Assembly (NCBI RefSeq): GCF_018294505.1
Contig: NC_057814.1
Location: 296,922,059-296,986,058, forward strand
DNA length: 64,000 nt
Direction of reading: 5' to 3'
Origin: Triticum aestivum
Lineage: Eukaryota > Streptophyta > Magnoliopsida > Poales > Poaceae
The notes beneath the pieces are model-generated. The model was not told the origin of the DNA and did not search any database. It saw only the letters and a program-made list of their open reading frames with translations. The position numbers and the translations under genes were made by a program. This document shows, in pieces, positions 1 to 10,367 of this stretch (its first letter is position 1; every line of letters starts with the position of its first letter).

Positions 1-694
1 TGCATCATCAGAGAGGCAGCAAGGTTGATGTAAAGGCACTCCATGATCAATGCCCCCCCGACAGGGTACCCGAAAAGGCATTCAGATGGGATCGCGGAAG
101 AACTCTTTCATGCATAGGACACAATTTTTCATTTAATGGTTTAACAACTAAACTCTTCCATGCTTAGGACAATTTTTTATATTTAAGTGTTTTGCATTGG
201 TCCAAGCGCTTGGCATTGGTTCTTCGTAAGGTCACAAGCTCCTATCTCTCTTCTTAAATACCTTGCCACATCATATTTTTTACCTATGTGTCATGCTTAG
301 CACCGATACACCATGAAGCACTCGAAAGGGCCTAAACCTAGACGGAGGCAGTACTTTGCACTATATACATAGACCAATATATTGTATATGCATAACACTA
401 GTATATAAGTGGTGGTAACATAGACTAGTGTTATATCCATAAATTTTTTAACATGGTTATATGCATAACTAATCTAACTTAACAATAATCTAAAAGTTTC
501 TCTCTAGTGGTCTTATCCATGTCTTTGTGCACCTCAGCATCTCCTCCACCAATAGCAAACTCCCCGGCCCTACGGCTCCATATTTTGTCCCGCCTTATCC
601 ACATCCCGAAACCACCACCAGCTCCTCCGCTTCCATCGGTCTTCCACCAACGCCTTGCTTCATCGGAACCGTACCCCCATCCCCTCCCCACCGC
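1..694. other. Upstream flank of the CYP38-like gene, no gene seen
   Basis: No coding region is supported here. The last 150 bases or so are C-rich and are probably 5' UTR and core promoter of the gene that starts at 695, but no TATA box can be assigned with confidence. Two imperfect direct copies of an AT-rich stretch begin at 101 and 151. An 11-bp inverted repeat (ATAACACTAGT at 392-402, ACTAGTGTTAT at 424-434) could form a hairpin and may be a MITE remnant. Short open frames at 479-850 overlap one another in several frames because of base composition; only the frame starting at 695 has support. Confidence 0.5.
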
Positions 695-3600
695 ATGGCC
701 GCGGCGCTCGCCTCCTCCCGCTGCTGCCGCCGCCCTTCGCTTCTTACCATTGATCGCCGCCGAAGCTCCGTCGCCCGGTGTGCGCTCTCCGGCGGGGTTA
801 GGATCTTACAACTCATTACGGTCGTACTAGTAGTAGTCGCTGGAAGATAGCTCCTGGTAGAAATTCGGCTTCTGGATGATGCATGCCAATGTGGCTCAGT
901 ATTGCTGCATTTCTAAATCCAGTTGTGCCCGGGTATTTATTGATGCGATGGGAATGTTTTTTTTTTTTTTTTGCGGGGAGAATGTTTTTAATTATGTGGT
1001 GAATGTAAATCTTGGGTGGGTGGGTATTTACAAACTATGCAATTTGGCCTGAAAGTGAAAGATGGTACTGAATGTTGGTGCACAAACACGACCAATGTTA
1101 CTGTTTTCTGGATGACACAAAGTTGAATATTACTTCAAAATGAATGCTAGAAGAAATCATGTGTAAATTTAGTTCATGTTGCTGTTGAATTAGGGATGTA
1201 TGTATATGCACTAAATATAGTTTGAGAAAATGGGGATTTTCGCAAAACATGAGTCTGGGGGCACGAGGGGTAGCAATTCATCTTTTTCTGGACATCAATA
1301 TCTTCTGGTCTTGCTTGACATTAATTTGAAGTTCAGGTGAAAATGGAATAACTGTAACCAAATGATAATTTTGTGTAATTCATGAAAATGGTTCGAGCAT
1401 TGAGTTCTTCGTTAGGATTGGAACGTGTAGAATTGTTTTTTTTTCCAAAGTATCTCCTTTGGTTATTAGATTTCTCCGTTTCTGCCGTTGGATATTTGCG
1501 CAGATGATTAGATATTATAACACATATGGAACCATCCAGTAATGCTGTAGTAATACAGTTTACATATAAAAGGGCAGCCCGGTGCACGCAGCTCCCGCTT
1601 GCGCAGGGCCCGGAGAAGGGTCCGACCACTTGCAGTTTACATATATGGCCCTTAATTTTCTTTTCCTGGATATATTTTGAATAATGCATGCTTTGGAAGG
1701 CACAACTTATGTTGAGAATATGCATTGTCTGTATCTATTAACTTATATACTTTGTTTCATGATTTTGCTGTTTAATTGTCCTTTTTGAGATTAGTTATTG
1801 CAACTGACTATAGGTTTATACTATGAGCTGCTCTTCTCTAATTTTTATTTCTTTCAAGCTCTGCAGAAAGGAAACTCATTTAGCTGGAAAGAATGTGCAA
1901 TTTCTGTAGCATTGTCTGTTGGATTAATTACTGTCCCACCAACATTTGGATGGTCGGCCCATGCTTATCCTCTCGAACCTGTAATTCCTGATATTTCAGT
2001 TCTTATTTCTGGACCTCCCATTAAAGATCCAGGTGCTTTGTTGAGATATGCTTTGCCCATAGATAATAAAGCTATTCGTGAAGTTCAAAAACCGCTAGAG
2101 GATATTACCGATAGTCTCAAAGTTTCTGGTGTTAGAGCGTTGGATTCAGTTGAAAGAGTAAGTCATTCTTTCAAGATACCTGGTAGCAAAGATCTATATT
2201 TTCTTTAAAGAAATAGAAAGCAGCTATATGCTGTCTCAGGTTTCTTCAATCTACTTTATGCATATGGATCCTAGGATTTTTTTAATTTTTCTTCAAATTG
2301 TAGAATGTGAGGCAGGCCTCAAGAGCGCTGACTAATGGGAGGAGTTTAATACTTTCGGGTCTTGCTGAATCAAAAAGAGCAAACGGAGAAAAAACATTGG
2401 ATAAATTAGCTGTTGGACTTGAAGAGCTTCAACGAATTATCGAGGATAGAAACAGGAATGCGGTAGCTCCAAAGCAGAAAGAGCTTCTCAATTATGTTGG
2501 AACGTGAGTAAAATTATCGCCTTAAATTTTAAATTAGATCCACTTCCCTTATTTTAGTCAGTTTTAATAACCAACTTTCGGGGGTCAGATTTGGTACTCT
2601 AGTTTTCTTTTCGGAAAATTATGGTGTCCATCTATAATATCCGCATTTCCTTGAAAACAAGGTAACTGTGACATATGGTACCTTTGTAGCATTAGAGAAC
2701 TGAATTGTATCTACCAGTAAAAAACTACTGAGAACTCTTATGAAAGAGCTCTTCTCATTTATACCCTGCCATTGACTGCAGCTGAGATCTTCCTGGGACA
2801 TTGCATTTCTGCAGTGTAGAAGAAGATATGGTTGATGGCTTCCCCTATGAAGTACCAGAAGAATACAACAACATGCCTCTTCTTAAAGGAAGAGCTACTG
2901 TGGATATGACGGTTAAGATTAAAGATAATCCAAACGTAGAAGATTGTGTATTTCGGATAGTTCTGGATGGATATAATGCTCCTGTGACTTCTGGGAACTT
3001 CGTAGATCTGGTGGAACGGAAGTTCTATGATGGCATGGAAATCCAAAGAGGTAACCAATGTGTCTCAGGTGCATTCGATAATTATAATATACTTAGTCTG
3101 CAGTAGCACTATCCACCATTTGGTATTTTTGTACAGTTTGTTATGCATAGTAATTGATGCTTTCAGAGCAATTAGCACAGTTTAAGATGTCTACTGTTTA
3201 GTGCTCAGAATCACTACTGAACATGCAAGTGTGTCTAAGCAGTTAAAAAGTTTACTGATACAGCGTGGGTGTTGATTCTCTTGCAGCTGATGGTTTTGTT
3301 GTTCAGACGGGAGATCCCGAGGGACCAGCCGAGGGTTTTATTGATCCCAGTACTGGCAAGAGTCGTACCATACCTCTTGAGATAATGGTTGATGGTGACA
3401 AGGCGCCTATATATGGTGAAACACTTGAGGTATGTAACCAGCACTTAACTTTTTAATTTATTTCACGGCTGCTGGGAATTCTGGCTGCTGCGGATTGAAT
3501 GTTCTTAGAGTTTGTATGGCCATGCATTTCAGGAACTTGGTCTTTACAAGGCTCAAACAAAGCTTCCTTTTAATGCATTTGGAACGATGGCAATGGCTAG

Positions 3601-4714
3601 AGAAGTAAGGCTCACCTAGACTCTTCTATTTTGACATATCAAGGATATGCCAAAATAATTATTACCTCTGTCCAGAAATATAAAGTGCACATGCTTCCCC
3701 AAATTTATCGTTGATCACGAATTTGTTTAGCAATACGTGAAAGAAAATTGATACTCCCTCCATCTCATAATATAAGATGTTAATACTCCCTCCATGCCGT
3801 AATATAACATCTTATATTACGGGACGGAGGGAGTATAATTGAATTTTTATTATAGAGCACTTTTCAATGTTACCGACGTTGTATCTAACATCCATCTATA
3901 GTTGGATTATTGTTCAGAGTTAAAGCTTCCGTAACCTGTACGTCTTATATTTCTGGATGGAGTGAGTACCATTTTCTTAGTTGTACCCAAGTTTTTTCTT
4001 CTTCTTGATAACATTTTTTTGGACGGGCTAGAAGAACTGGTTTCTGGAAAATATCAGTATTTTACTTCCCGAAAAATTCAGACAAAATTTGAAATCATTT
4101 TGTTTTGGGTCAAAATATAAGTTTGTGGCCCTGACCTATAGTTGCCCGTGTCCCAACAGTTAGTACAATTCATTTATTCCTCGAAATAAGTAACGGGTTC
4201 GAGTTCCCTCCGGCGCACAACCGTGAAAAGCTCACATATATAATGGAGTGGACGGAATTCGATCGCGCCACCAAACACACCTACTTGAACACCTGTTACC
4301 ACTGCGCCAAGGTCTGCTCTACATTGTTATAAGCATGCACATCTTATTTGACCCTGTTTTTACATTCAGATTCAAATTTATCCGTATTTGTTTGAACGGT
4401 AGTACTGTTTCTTAGGAGGCAGTGGAAACACAGACCGAGAAAAGAAATCCCTGGTTCTAACACAAGGCTTCTGCATATCTTGACAGGAATTTGATGACAA
4501 CTCCGCTTCTAGTCAAGTCTTCTGGCTCTTGAAAGAAAGTGAGCTGACGCCAAGCAATTCCAATATATTGGACGGACGGTATTCGGTGTTTGGATATGTA
4601 ACCGAGAATGAGGATTTCTTGGCTGATCTCAAGGTTGGGGACGTTATTGAATCAATCCAGGTTGTCTCAGGCCTAGACAATCTTGTCAACCCGAGCTACA
4701 AGATTGTAGGGTAG
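695..4714 (+). CDS. CYP38: Thylakoid-lumen cyclophilin-like protein, CYP38/TLP40 type, seven exons
   Basis: Seven exons can be joined with GT-AG introns and matching phase: 695-796, 1867-2157, 2304-2503, 2815-3050, 3287-3429, 3533-3604 and 4487-4714, giving 1272 nt (423 aa plus stop), close to the usual length of about 430-440 aa. The start at 695 is the first in-frame ATG and opens an Arg/Ser/Ala-rich chloroplast transit peptide (residues 1 to about 34). Residues 44-65 are hydrophobic and end near an A-H-A site, as expected for thylakoid lumen targeting. A helical region with the stretch [14 protein letters not shown] follows, then a C-terminal cyclophilin-like domain (about 240-423) with [35 protein letters not shown] and [16 protein letters not shown]38/TLP40 proteins support photosystem II assembly and repair and are linked to a thylakoid phosphatase; known members have little or no isomerase activity. 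The helical part seems more diverged than the C-terminal part, so this may be a paralog. No frame break is seen. Confidence 0.93.
1556..1645 (-). mobile_element. 5'-truncated Au-like SINE in intron 1 with 13-bp TSD
   Basis: A 64-bp insert (1569-1632) lies between perfect 13-bp direct repeats CAGTTTACATATA at 1556-1568 and 1633-1645. The insert contains GGGCAGCCCGGTGCACGCAG and CCGCTTGCGCAGGGCCCGG, which resemble the 3' part of the Au SINE common in Triticeae genes (from memory, not searched). Read on the minus strand it ends in CCCTTTT, as an Au 3' end should, and lacks the tRNA-like head, so it is a 5'-truncated copy placed by target-primed reverse transcription. Confidence 0.7.
3663..3968. 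mobile_element. Stowaway MITE in intron 6, with a second one nested inside
   Basis: The outer element starts at a TA (3663-3664) followed by CCTCTGTCCAGAAATATAAAG and ends with CTTATATTTCTGGATGGAGTGAGTA at 3968. These are diverged Stowaway inverted termini. Inside it, 3752-3838 carries CTCCCTCCATCTCATAATAT, a repeated CTCCCTCCATGCCGTAATAT and the inverted end ATTACGGGACGGAGGGAGTA, a compact hairpin flanked by TA and AT-rich sequence. Stowaways are non-autonomous Tc1/Mariner elements that target TA and are common in grass introns. The inner one has an internal duplication of its own terminus. Confidence 0.85.
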
Positions 4715-5174
4715 CATGTTTCTGTATATAAGAGTTCTTTGACAGGCAATTGTCTTACGGTACTAAAACCGATGTCATGCGCTGCAATTTCTAACCTTGT
4801 ACAATTGTTTTGTTTCCCTTTTTGTGCTTATGGTTTGGCATTCTGTGGAATTCAACAGACAATAGAAAGATCAAAGTTATTTACCACGTCTCCTGCTAGT
4901 AGGTCTGTTATTGCTGTGTAGAGCCTCAAGTTAAATTAGGTTTGCAAGAAATTCAGAAGACAAGACTGACATCTCTTCGATGCAGAGGCCGGGGGATGAC
5001 CTCCTTTTCAAAAAAAAAAAGAAGACTGAAATTGTAATAAGTTTCCTAGATAAACTATGCGGCATCCCATTTGTATGGCCTCAACAGCATTTTTCCGAGA
5101 TTTCTGCAATTTTCTTGGGGATTGTGTTAATGATGTGTTTTGTCTATGCCATGATGTACTATGTTTCGCAAACT
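4715..5174 (+). other. 3' flank and probable 3' UTR of the CYP38-like gene
   Basis: The first few hundred bases after the stop are AT-rich and look like transcribed 3' sequence, though no clear AATAAA signal was seen. At 4983-5022 a motif GAGGCCGGGGGATGACCTCC followed by TTTTC and an A-run looks like the tail of a retroposed sequence. An open frame of 71 codons (4980-5195) with a hydrophobic stretch runs into the SINE-like sequence and is not supported as a gene. Confidence 0.4.
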
Positions 5175-5510
5175 GAGCATCGCTTAGATGACTAGGCTCT
5201 TTGTGGTGGAACATGTCCATATGGGTTGAAGTCCTACGCTTGGACCAGATAGTCGCATTTTTTCTGAATTTAACCTAGTCTTTTTGGCAGTATTTTTTGA
5301 GTGATAGGACGTTGGTGTCAACTACAAGACATCTTGGACCAGATAGTCGCATTTTTTCTGAATTTAACCTAGTCTTTTTAGCAGTATTTTTTGAGTGATA
5401 GGACGTTGGTGTCAACTACGAGACATCTATGATGACTTCGTCATTCCTAAAATTTACCGGCGTAGTCTCTCGGTGATACTTATAGGGGTTGGGTGTGCGT
5501 AGCCATACTC
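5175..5510 (+). mobile_element. tRNA-derived SINE-like unit with internal 94-bp tandem duplication
   Basis: A tRNA-like head is visible: an A-box-like stretch at 5181-5196 and a B-box-like GGGTTGAAGTCC at 5223-5234, about the right distance apart. The body then carries motifs I associate with a widespread grass SINE, including GTCAACTACGAGACAT, ATGATGACTTCGTC, GTCTCTCGGTGATACT and ATAGGGGTTGGGTGTGCG. Within the body the segment 5239-5332 is repeated in tandem at 5333-5426 with only two differences by eye. The family assignment is from memory; the duplication is read directly. Confidence 0.65.
5239..5426 (+). repeat. 94-bp tandem duplication inside the SINE-like unit
   Basis: Copy 1 is 5239-5332 and copy 2 is 5333-5426. 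Both begin CTTGGACCAGATAGTCGC and end AGACAT. The differences seen are G/A in TTTT(G/A)GCAG and A/G in CTAC(A/G)AGACAT. The low divergence means the duplication is much younger than the SINE it sits in. Confidence 0.95.
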
Positions 5511-5511
5511 G

Positions 5512-5615
5512 TTTCGTATGTTGGCCTCGGGATCGAGCAGCTCCCTGGTTTTGAACCCAGGACTAACACCACCAAACCATAGAGTCCAACCAACTAGGCT
5601 AGCACACAATCACGT
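5512..5615 (-). mobile_element. tRNA-like SINE head, opposite orientation
   Basis: On the minus strand the sequence reads TAGCCTAGTTGG (complement of 5590-5601), a full match to the Pol III A box TRGCNNAGYNGG, and about 32 bases on GGTTCAAAACC (complement of 5547-5557), close to the B box GGTTCGANNCC. A leading body is not clear beyond about 5515, where it meets the preceding + strand SINE, so this is probably a second SINE, truncated or head-only. A real tRNA gene is unlikely, since no cloverleaf closes. Confidence 0.5.
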
Positions 5616-5639
5616 CACAAGGAGGGTTCAGCGGCTAAT

Positions 5640-6386
5640 TAAATAGTACCACCTCGAATTTAAAGAAGATACAAAACTAATTAAATAGTCCTTGATCAAT
5701 TGTTTTTCACTTAGCAGCGGGTAATTGATGACCAACTATGCCAGTAATGTCCTTAATTTTAGAGAAGATGCAAAACCGAGTTAAGTTTTTCATTTATGCA
5801 TTTGCTTTGGCCAAGATAACTGAATCCAGGCGACTTTTCAAACATGCAAATTATGTGACGGTTCGAGTTGCGACACACGGGCAATTAAATACAAAGGGGG
5901 CAACTATTCGTTTACTAGGGATAATGAGATGGGGAACGGGAAGAGAGACAGTGCTTGCAGTTCATCTTGCAATGACATTGTCTTCTTTTTCTGAGAACGG
6001 CAAGCCCTTGTGTTTGGGCCAAGCCCGAATAGTGCAAAAAACAATTACAGAAAAAGATAATAAAAAAACATTCTTAAAAAACATCTGTTAAAAAATGTTC
6101 CTTTTTAGAGAAATATTCCAATTTAGTAAAAATGTTAACTATTCTTTAAAAGGTATTCCAATTTTTATGTAAAAAATTTCCAGGTTTAACCTTATCATCA
6201 ACATTTATTAAAATTAGATATAAAAAGATGCACAATGGCACATGAAACAGGTATTTTTTTAGGCTAACCACACACTTTATTTATTGCTCAATTATGTTTT
6301 GAGGAATACACGTTTTTTTATTTGTAGCATATGAAGCAGGCTGTACTCTTTTTTTGCCGGGTGCAACGCACGGGCATTTGTACTAG
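5640..6386 (+). mobile_element. Helitron-like remnant (3' terminus)
   Basis: The right end reads GCCGGGTGCAACGCACGGGC, then ATTTGTA, then CTAG at 6383-6386, followed by T. A GC-rich hairpin (here GTGC-AAC-GCAC with an imperfect outer stem) 7-12 bases before CTRR is the usual Helitron 3' end, and plant copies often read CCCGTGCAACGCACGGG. The 5' TC end could not be fixed; the interval start is a guess at the edge of AT-rich sequence. No Rep/helicase coding is seen, so it would be non-autonomous. Confidence 0.5.
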
Positions 6387-6394
6387 TGTTTCAA

Positions 6395-6850
6395 GGTGCT
6401 AACGGTAAGGTCAGTAGGCCCTTGCTCGTTGCTCCAATTATCACACGAGGGTTTATCAGCAACAACACAGATGACATATCTGGCTGATGTGGTTTCAGCG
6501 GAGGCGGAGGCGATGTGTAAGGGATCTTATATATTCGAGGACTCGAAAGTGACAAAATCATGATTCAGTCGGATAGTATTATTGTCATAGACTCTCTGAA
6601 GTTGAATGAAGGGTACATACTGGTGGCTTCACCAATTTTAGATGATTGTCGCAGTCTACTGCAAGATTTTGGGAAGGTCATTATCAAACATTGTTTTAGA
6701 GAGACAAATATGGTTGCTCATGAGTTAGCTAGCTATGGGAGGGGTAATCCACCGACAATGTGGTCGGATGCACTTCCCACTTTTATTCTCAATGCATTAG
6801 CAAACGATGTAAGTTTGATTTGAGTTAACAAAACAACAATGAAGGCCTTT
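6395..6850 (+). pseudogene. LINE RNase H domain remnant (RVT_3 type)
   Basis: Translation gives the stretch SAEAEAMCKGS, then after a stop MIQSDSIIVIDSLKLNEG (6560-6613), and near the end CFRETNMVAHELASYGRG. This is the C-terminal half of the plant non-LTR retrotransposon RNase H domain, with the acidic E-x-E, S-D-S and N-x-x-A-H-E-L-A positions. The reading frame 6560-6823 ends at a natural TGA. The reverse transcriptase part is missing, so this is a 5'-truncated and mutated LINE copy. It is on the opposite strand from the LINE starting at 7521 and is a different copy. Confidence 0.8.
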
Positions 6851-7520
6851 CCGTAATAAAAACCAAGATTGTCAATTTGTAAATCACAATTTCTGGTTCA
6901 ATGACCAGTTTTGCAACACAATTAAGGACTTCATTTGTGTCTCCAATAATTCCGGCGAGGTTGTCAATCTCACTAACTTTGCTAGTTCCAACAATTTACG
7001 AGCGTGTATGAACTACTACAACAATAAATAGCATTGACCTCTTATCACTAACCACCTGGTGGTCATGTGTCAGTGCTGAGGCTTAGCACTCACCCGCCAC
7101 TTCTTTGGCCTCCAAGCTGCCGAAAAAGCAATGAGTTGTGGACGACGGGGCACGAGCCTTCTACGACATCCTCGAGGCCCAAAAGAAAGGAGACAGACTG
7201 GGCGGGGCGCCAGTTCGAGCCTCCGCCGCGCTGGAGAAGGGCAACGGCCTGGATGCTGCCTTGCTCCGCCGGATCTCGTGAGGAAGGGCCTCCTCCTCGC
7301 CAGATCTTGCGTGGGATGCCTCACCTCATGCTTGAGGACATTGTCAAGTTGTCGCCGCAGCGATCATGGTGAGCACGACCGCACGTGGTGTCCGTCGTTG
7401 GCACCAAGGTGAAGAGAGCTTAAACTAGGCGAGGATGGAGGGTTTGAGTGGCAGGTATGCCGCCGTGGGCGGGTGGGGGAGAAGAGCGGTCAGGGGAGAG
7501 ATTTAGATGTAAAGTGCTAG
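6851..7520. other. Gap between two LINE remnants; possible gene fragment
   Basis: 6851-7065 looks like LINE 3' tail or neutral sequence. From about 7066 the base composition turns GC-rich. The + strand frame 7138-7281 reads ARAFYDILEAQKKGDRLGG and then SAALEKGNGLDAALLRRIS before TGA. It looks like a plant exon in composition but I do not recognise the protein. It opens straight after a stop codon, so it is either an exon preceded by an AG acceptor or a captured fragment. Nothing else is supported up to the LINE poly(T) at 7521. Confidence 0.3.
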
Positions 7521-8657
7521 TTTTTTTTAGAATTCTCGCCAGCTTTATTCATTCAAAGCGAGGTCATAGGTACAAGGTTTGGGTCATGGGGATTGCCCAA
7601 CCACACATGTCTACCCATGCCTAGATTACAAGCAAACTTGGCGAGATTATGAGCCTCAAAGTTGAAGTTCCTATGCTCATGAATAAAAGAACATGAAATA
7701 AAACTATTACAATGGTTTGTTATCTCATGTATGGTCGCTGCATTTGGACCTCCAGTCCCCCTGTTTATGTCATCCACCACTCCTTGGCAATCAGATGCGA
7801 CATAGATGGCTATCACAACTAAGTCTTCTGCTAGCGCGAGTGCTTCCCGACATGCATATGTCTCCAGGATATGAGGGTCATTGGTTCCTTGAAAAAACAC
7901 AGATGAGGACCCTAGGTATAAGCCCGTTTGGTCTCGGCAAATAGCAGCCACTGCTCCGTCTACATTGATTTTCACGCTTCCTGCTAGAGGCGGAAGCCAA
8001 CGTTGTGGCTGTGCCGATGCCGTATCAGTTGATCTTCCACGGCCTGGTTTCACCAAAGGCTGCCCCAAATCTGACAGAAAATTGTCAACAAAAGATATTG
8101 TCTGTTGTGGGCTTTGGAAGATGAATTTGTAGACTGCTTTTCGCCTGGCATACCATATGGACCATAGCGTGATGGCCATCCTCGTGAAGCTCGTGTGATC
8201 CATAGTGTCACTCAACTCGAACAGCCACAACCTGGCATTGGGCTCCAAATTACCTGTCATCTGTGAGACCAAATAATTATCCGATAGAGCCCAAATACAC
8301 CTGGACATAGTGCATGAAACAAGGGCATGTCGCCATGAGTCCTGACAACCACAGAGAGGGCACGCATCTTGGACAGACATATTGCATCTCTTCAAAACAT
8401 CATTGGTAGGGAGGGAATGGTGAGCAAGCCGCCACAGAAAGATTCTGATCTTCGATGGTACTTGCAGTTTCCAAAGAGAGCACCATGATTTCTCATCTCG
8501 CTAGGCATTGGATGATCCACCTGTACCTTGCAGCCATTCCCCGCGCTGAAACTTTGTCCGCTGCAAAAACTTATAGGCCGATGACACTATAAACCTACCC
8601 TTCTTATCCGGGTACCATGCCCAGAAATCTGTTGTATTACTATTGCATGTAGGTATC
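7521..8657 (-). pseudogene. LINE, 3' half: zinc-finger region, RNase H and poly(A) end
   Basis: On the minus strand the frame ending at TGA 7553-7555 encodes the zf-RVT region (CNMSVQDACPLCGC, WRHALVSC) and an RNase H domain (VKINVDGAVAA, LETYACREALALAEDL, YVASDCQGVVDDI, EAHNLAKFA). The T-run at 7521-7528 on the + strand is the poly(A) tail. The frame extends upstream to 8657 with one TAG near 8503. There it stops at the GTATC duplication made by copia element A and continues at 17204. A plant L1-type non-LTR element with RNase H fits all parts. Confidence 0.9.
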
Positions 8658-10366
8658 TGAAGGAAATATGCCCTAGAGGCAATAATAAAGTATTATTTAT
8701 TTCCTTGTATCATGATAAATGTTTATTATTCATGCTAGAATTGTATTAACCGGAAACATAATACATGTGTGAATATATAGACAAACAGAGTGTCACTAGT
8801 ATGCCTCTACTTGACTAGCTCGTTAATCAAAGATGGTTATGTTTCCTAGCCATAGACATAAGTTGTCATTTGATTAACGAGATCACCTCATTAGGAGAAT
8901 GACGTGATTGACTTGACCCATTCCGTTAGCTTAGCACTCGATCGTTTAGTATGCTGCTATTGCTTTCTTCATGACTTAGACATGTTCCTATGACTATGAG
9001 ATTATGCAACTCCCGTTTACCGGAGGAACACTTTGTGTGCTACCAAACGTCACAACGTAAATGGGTGATTATAAAGGTGCTCTACAGGTGTCTCCAAAGG
9101 TACTTGTTGGGTTGGCGTATTTCGAGATTAGGATTTGTCACTCCAATTGTCGGAGAGGTATCTCTGGGCCCACTCGGTAATGCACATCACTATAAGCCTT
9201 GCAAGCATTGTGACTAATGAGTTAGTTGCGGGATGATGTGTTACGGAACGAGTAAAGAGACTTGCCGGTAACGAGATTGAACTAGGTATCGAGATACCGA
9301 CGATCAAATCTCGGGCAAGTAACATACCGGTGACAAAGGGAACAACGTATGTTGTTATGCGGTCCGACCGATAAAGATCTTCATAGAATATGTGGGAGCC
9401 AATATGGGCATCCAGGTCCCGCTATTGGTTATTGACCGGAGACGTGTCTCGGTCATGTCTACATAGTTCTCGAACCCGTAGGGTCCGCACGCTTAACGTT
9501 ACGATGACAGTTTTATTGAGTTTTGATGTACCGAAGGAGTTCGGAGTCCCGGATGAGATCGGGGATATGACGAGGAGTCTCGAAATGGTCGAGACGTAAA
9601 AATCGATATATTGGACGACTATATTCGGACTTCGGAAAGGTTCCGAGTGATTCGGGTATTTTTCGGAGTACCGGAGAGTTACGGGAATTCGTATTGGGCC
9701 TTAATGGGCCATACGGGAAAGGAGAGAAAGGCCTCAAAAGGTGGCCGCACCCCTCCCCATGATCTGGTCCGAATTGGACTAGGGAAGGGGGGCGCACCCT
9801 TCCTTCTTTCTCCTTCCCCCTTCCCTTCTCCTACTCCCACAAGGAAAGGAGGAGTCCTACTCCCGGTGGGAGTAGGACTCCCCCCCTTGGCGCGCCTCTC
9901 CCCTTGGCCGGCCGCCTCCCCCTTGCTCCTTTATATACGGGGGCAGGGGGCACCCCATAGACACAACAATTGATCCTTGAGATCTCTTAGCCGTGTGCGG
10001 TGCCCCCCTCCACCATATTACACCTCGATAATACCATTGCGGAGCTTAGGCGAAGCCCTGCGTCGGTGGAACATCATCATCGTCACCACGCCGTCGTGCT
10101 GACGAAACTCTCCCTCAACACTCGGCTGGATCGGAGTTCGAGGGACGTCATCGAGCTGAACGTGTGTAGAACTCGGAGGTGCCGTACGTTCGGTACTTGA
10201 TCGGTCGGATCGTGAAGACGTACGACTACATCAACCGCGTTGTGATAACGCTTCCGCTGTCGGTCTACGAGGATACGTGGACAACACTCTCCCCTCTCGT
10301 TGCTATGCATCACCATGACCTTGCGTGTTCGTAGGAATTTTTTTGAAATTGCTACGTTCCCCAACA
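8658..10366 (+). repeat. 5' LTR of copia element A
   Basis: The LTR is 1709 bp with TG...CA ends. A TTTATATAC TATA box lies at about 9930-9938. About 50 bases upstream is a perfect 14-bp-stem hairpin (arms 9851-9864 and 9868-9881, loop GGT). The open frames seen in the LTR on both strands also occur in the 3' LTR and are not genes. Confidence 0.95.
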
Positions 10367-10367
10367 G

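Noticed and set aside
1333..1725. 130-codon minus-strand ORF in intron 1
   Set aside because: It spans the SINE insertion and AT-rich intron sequence; not conserved in any family I know.
4190..4330. SINE in intron 6 (GGTTCGAGTTCC and ACCACTGCGCCAAGG words)
   Set aside because: The B-box-like word and the A-box-like word are on opposite strands, so they do not form one Pol III promoter; at most a rearranged fragment.
4980..5195. 71-codon ORF with a hydrophobic stretch after the CYP38-like gene
   Set aside because: It starts in a retroposon-like tail and ends in the SINE-like head; no homologue is recalled and the hydrophobic part comes from AT-rich sequence.
5547..5601. tRNA gene on the minus strand
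   Set aside because: A and B boxes are present but arms do not pair into a cloverleaf and flanks are SINE-like.
9513..9973. Overlapping ORFs of 94-120 codons on both strands in the copia LTR (repeated at 16346-16812)
   Set aside because: They lie in both LTRs, overlap on both strands and match no domain; they are a result of the GC-rich LTR.
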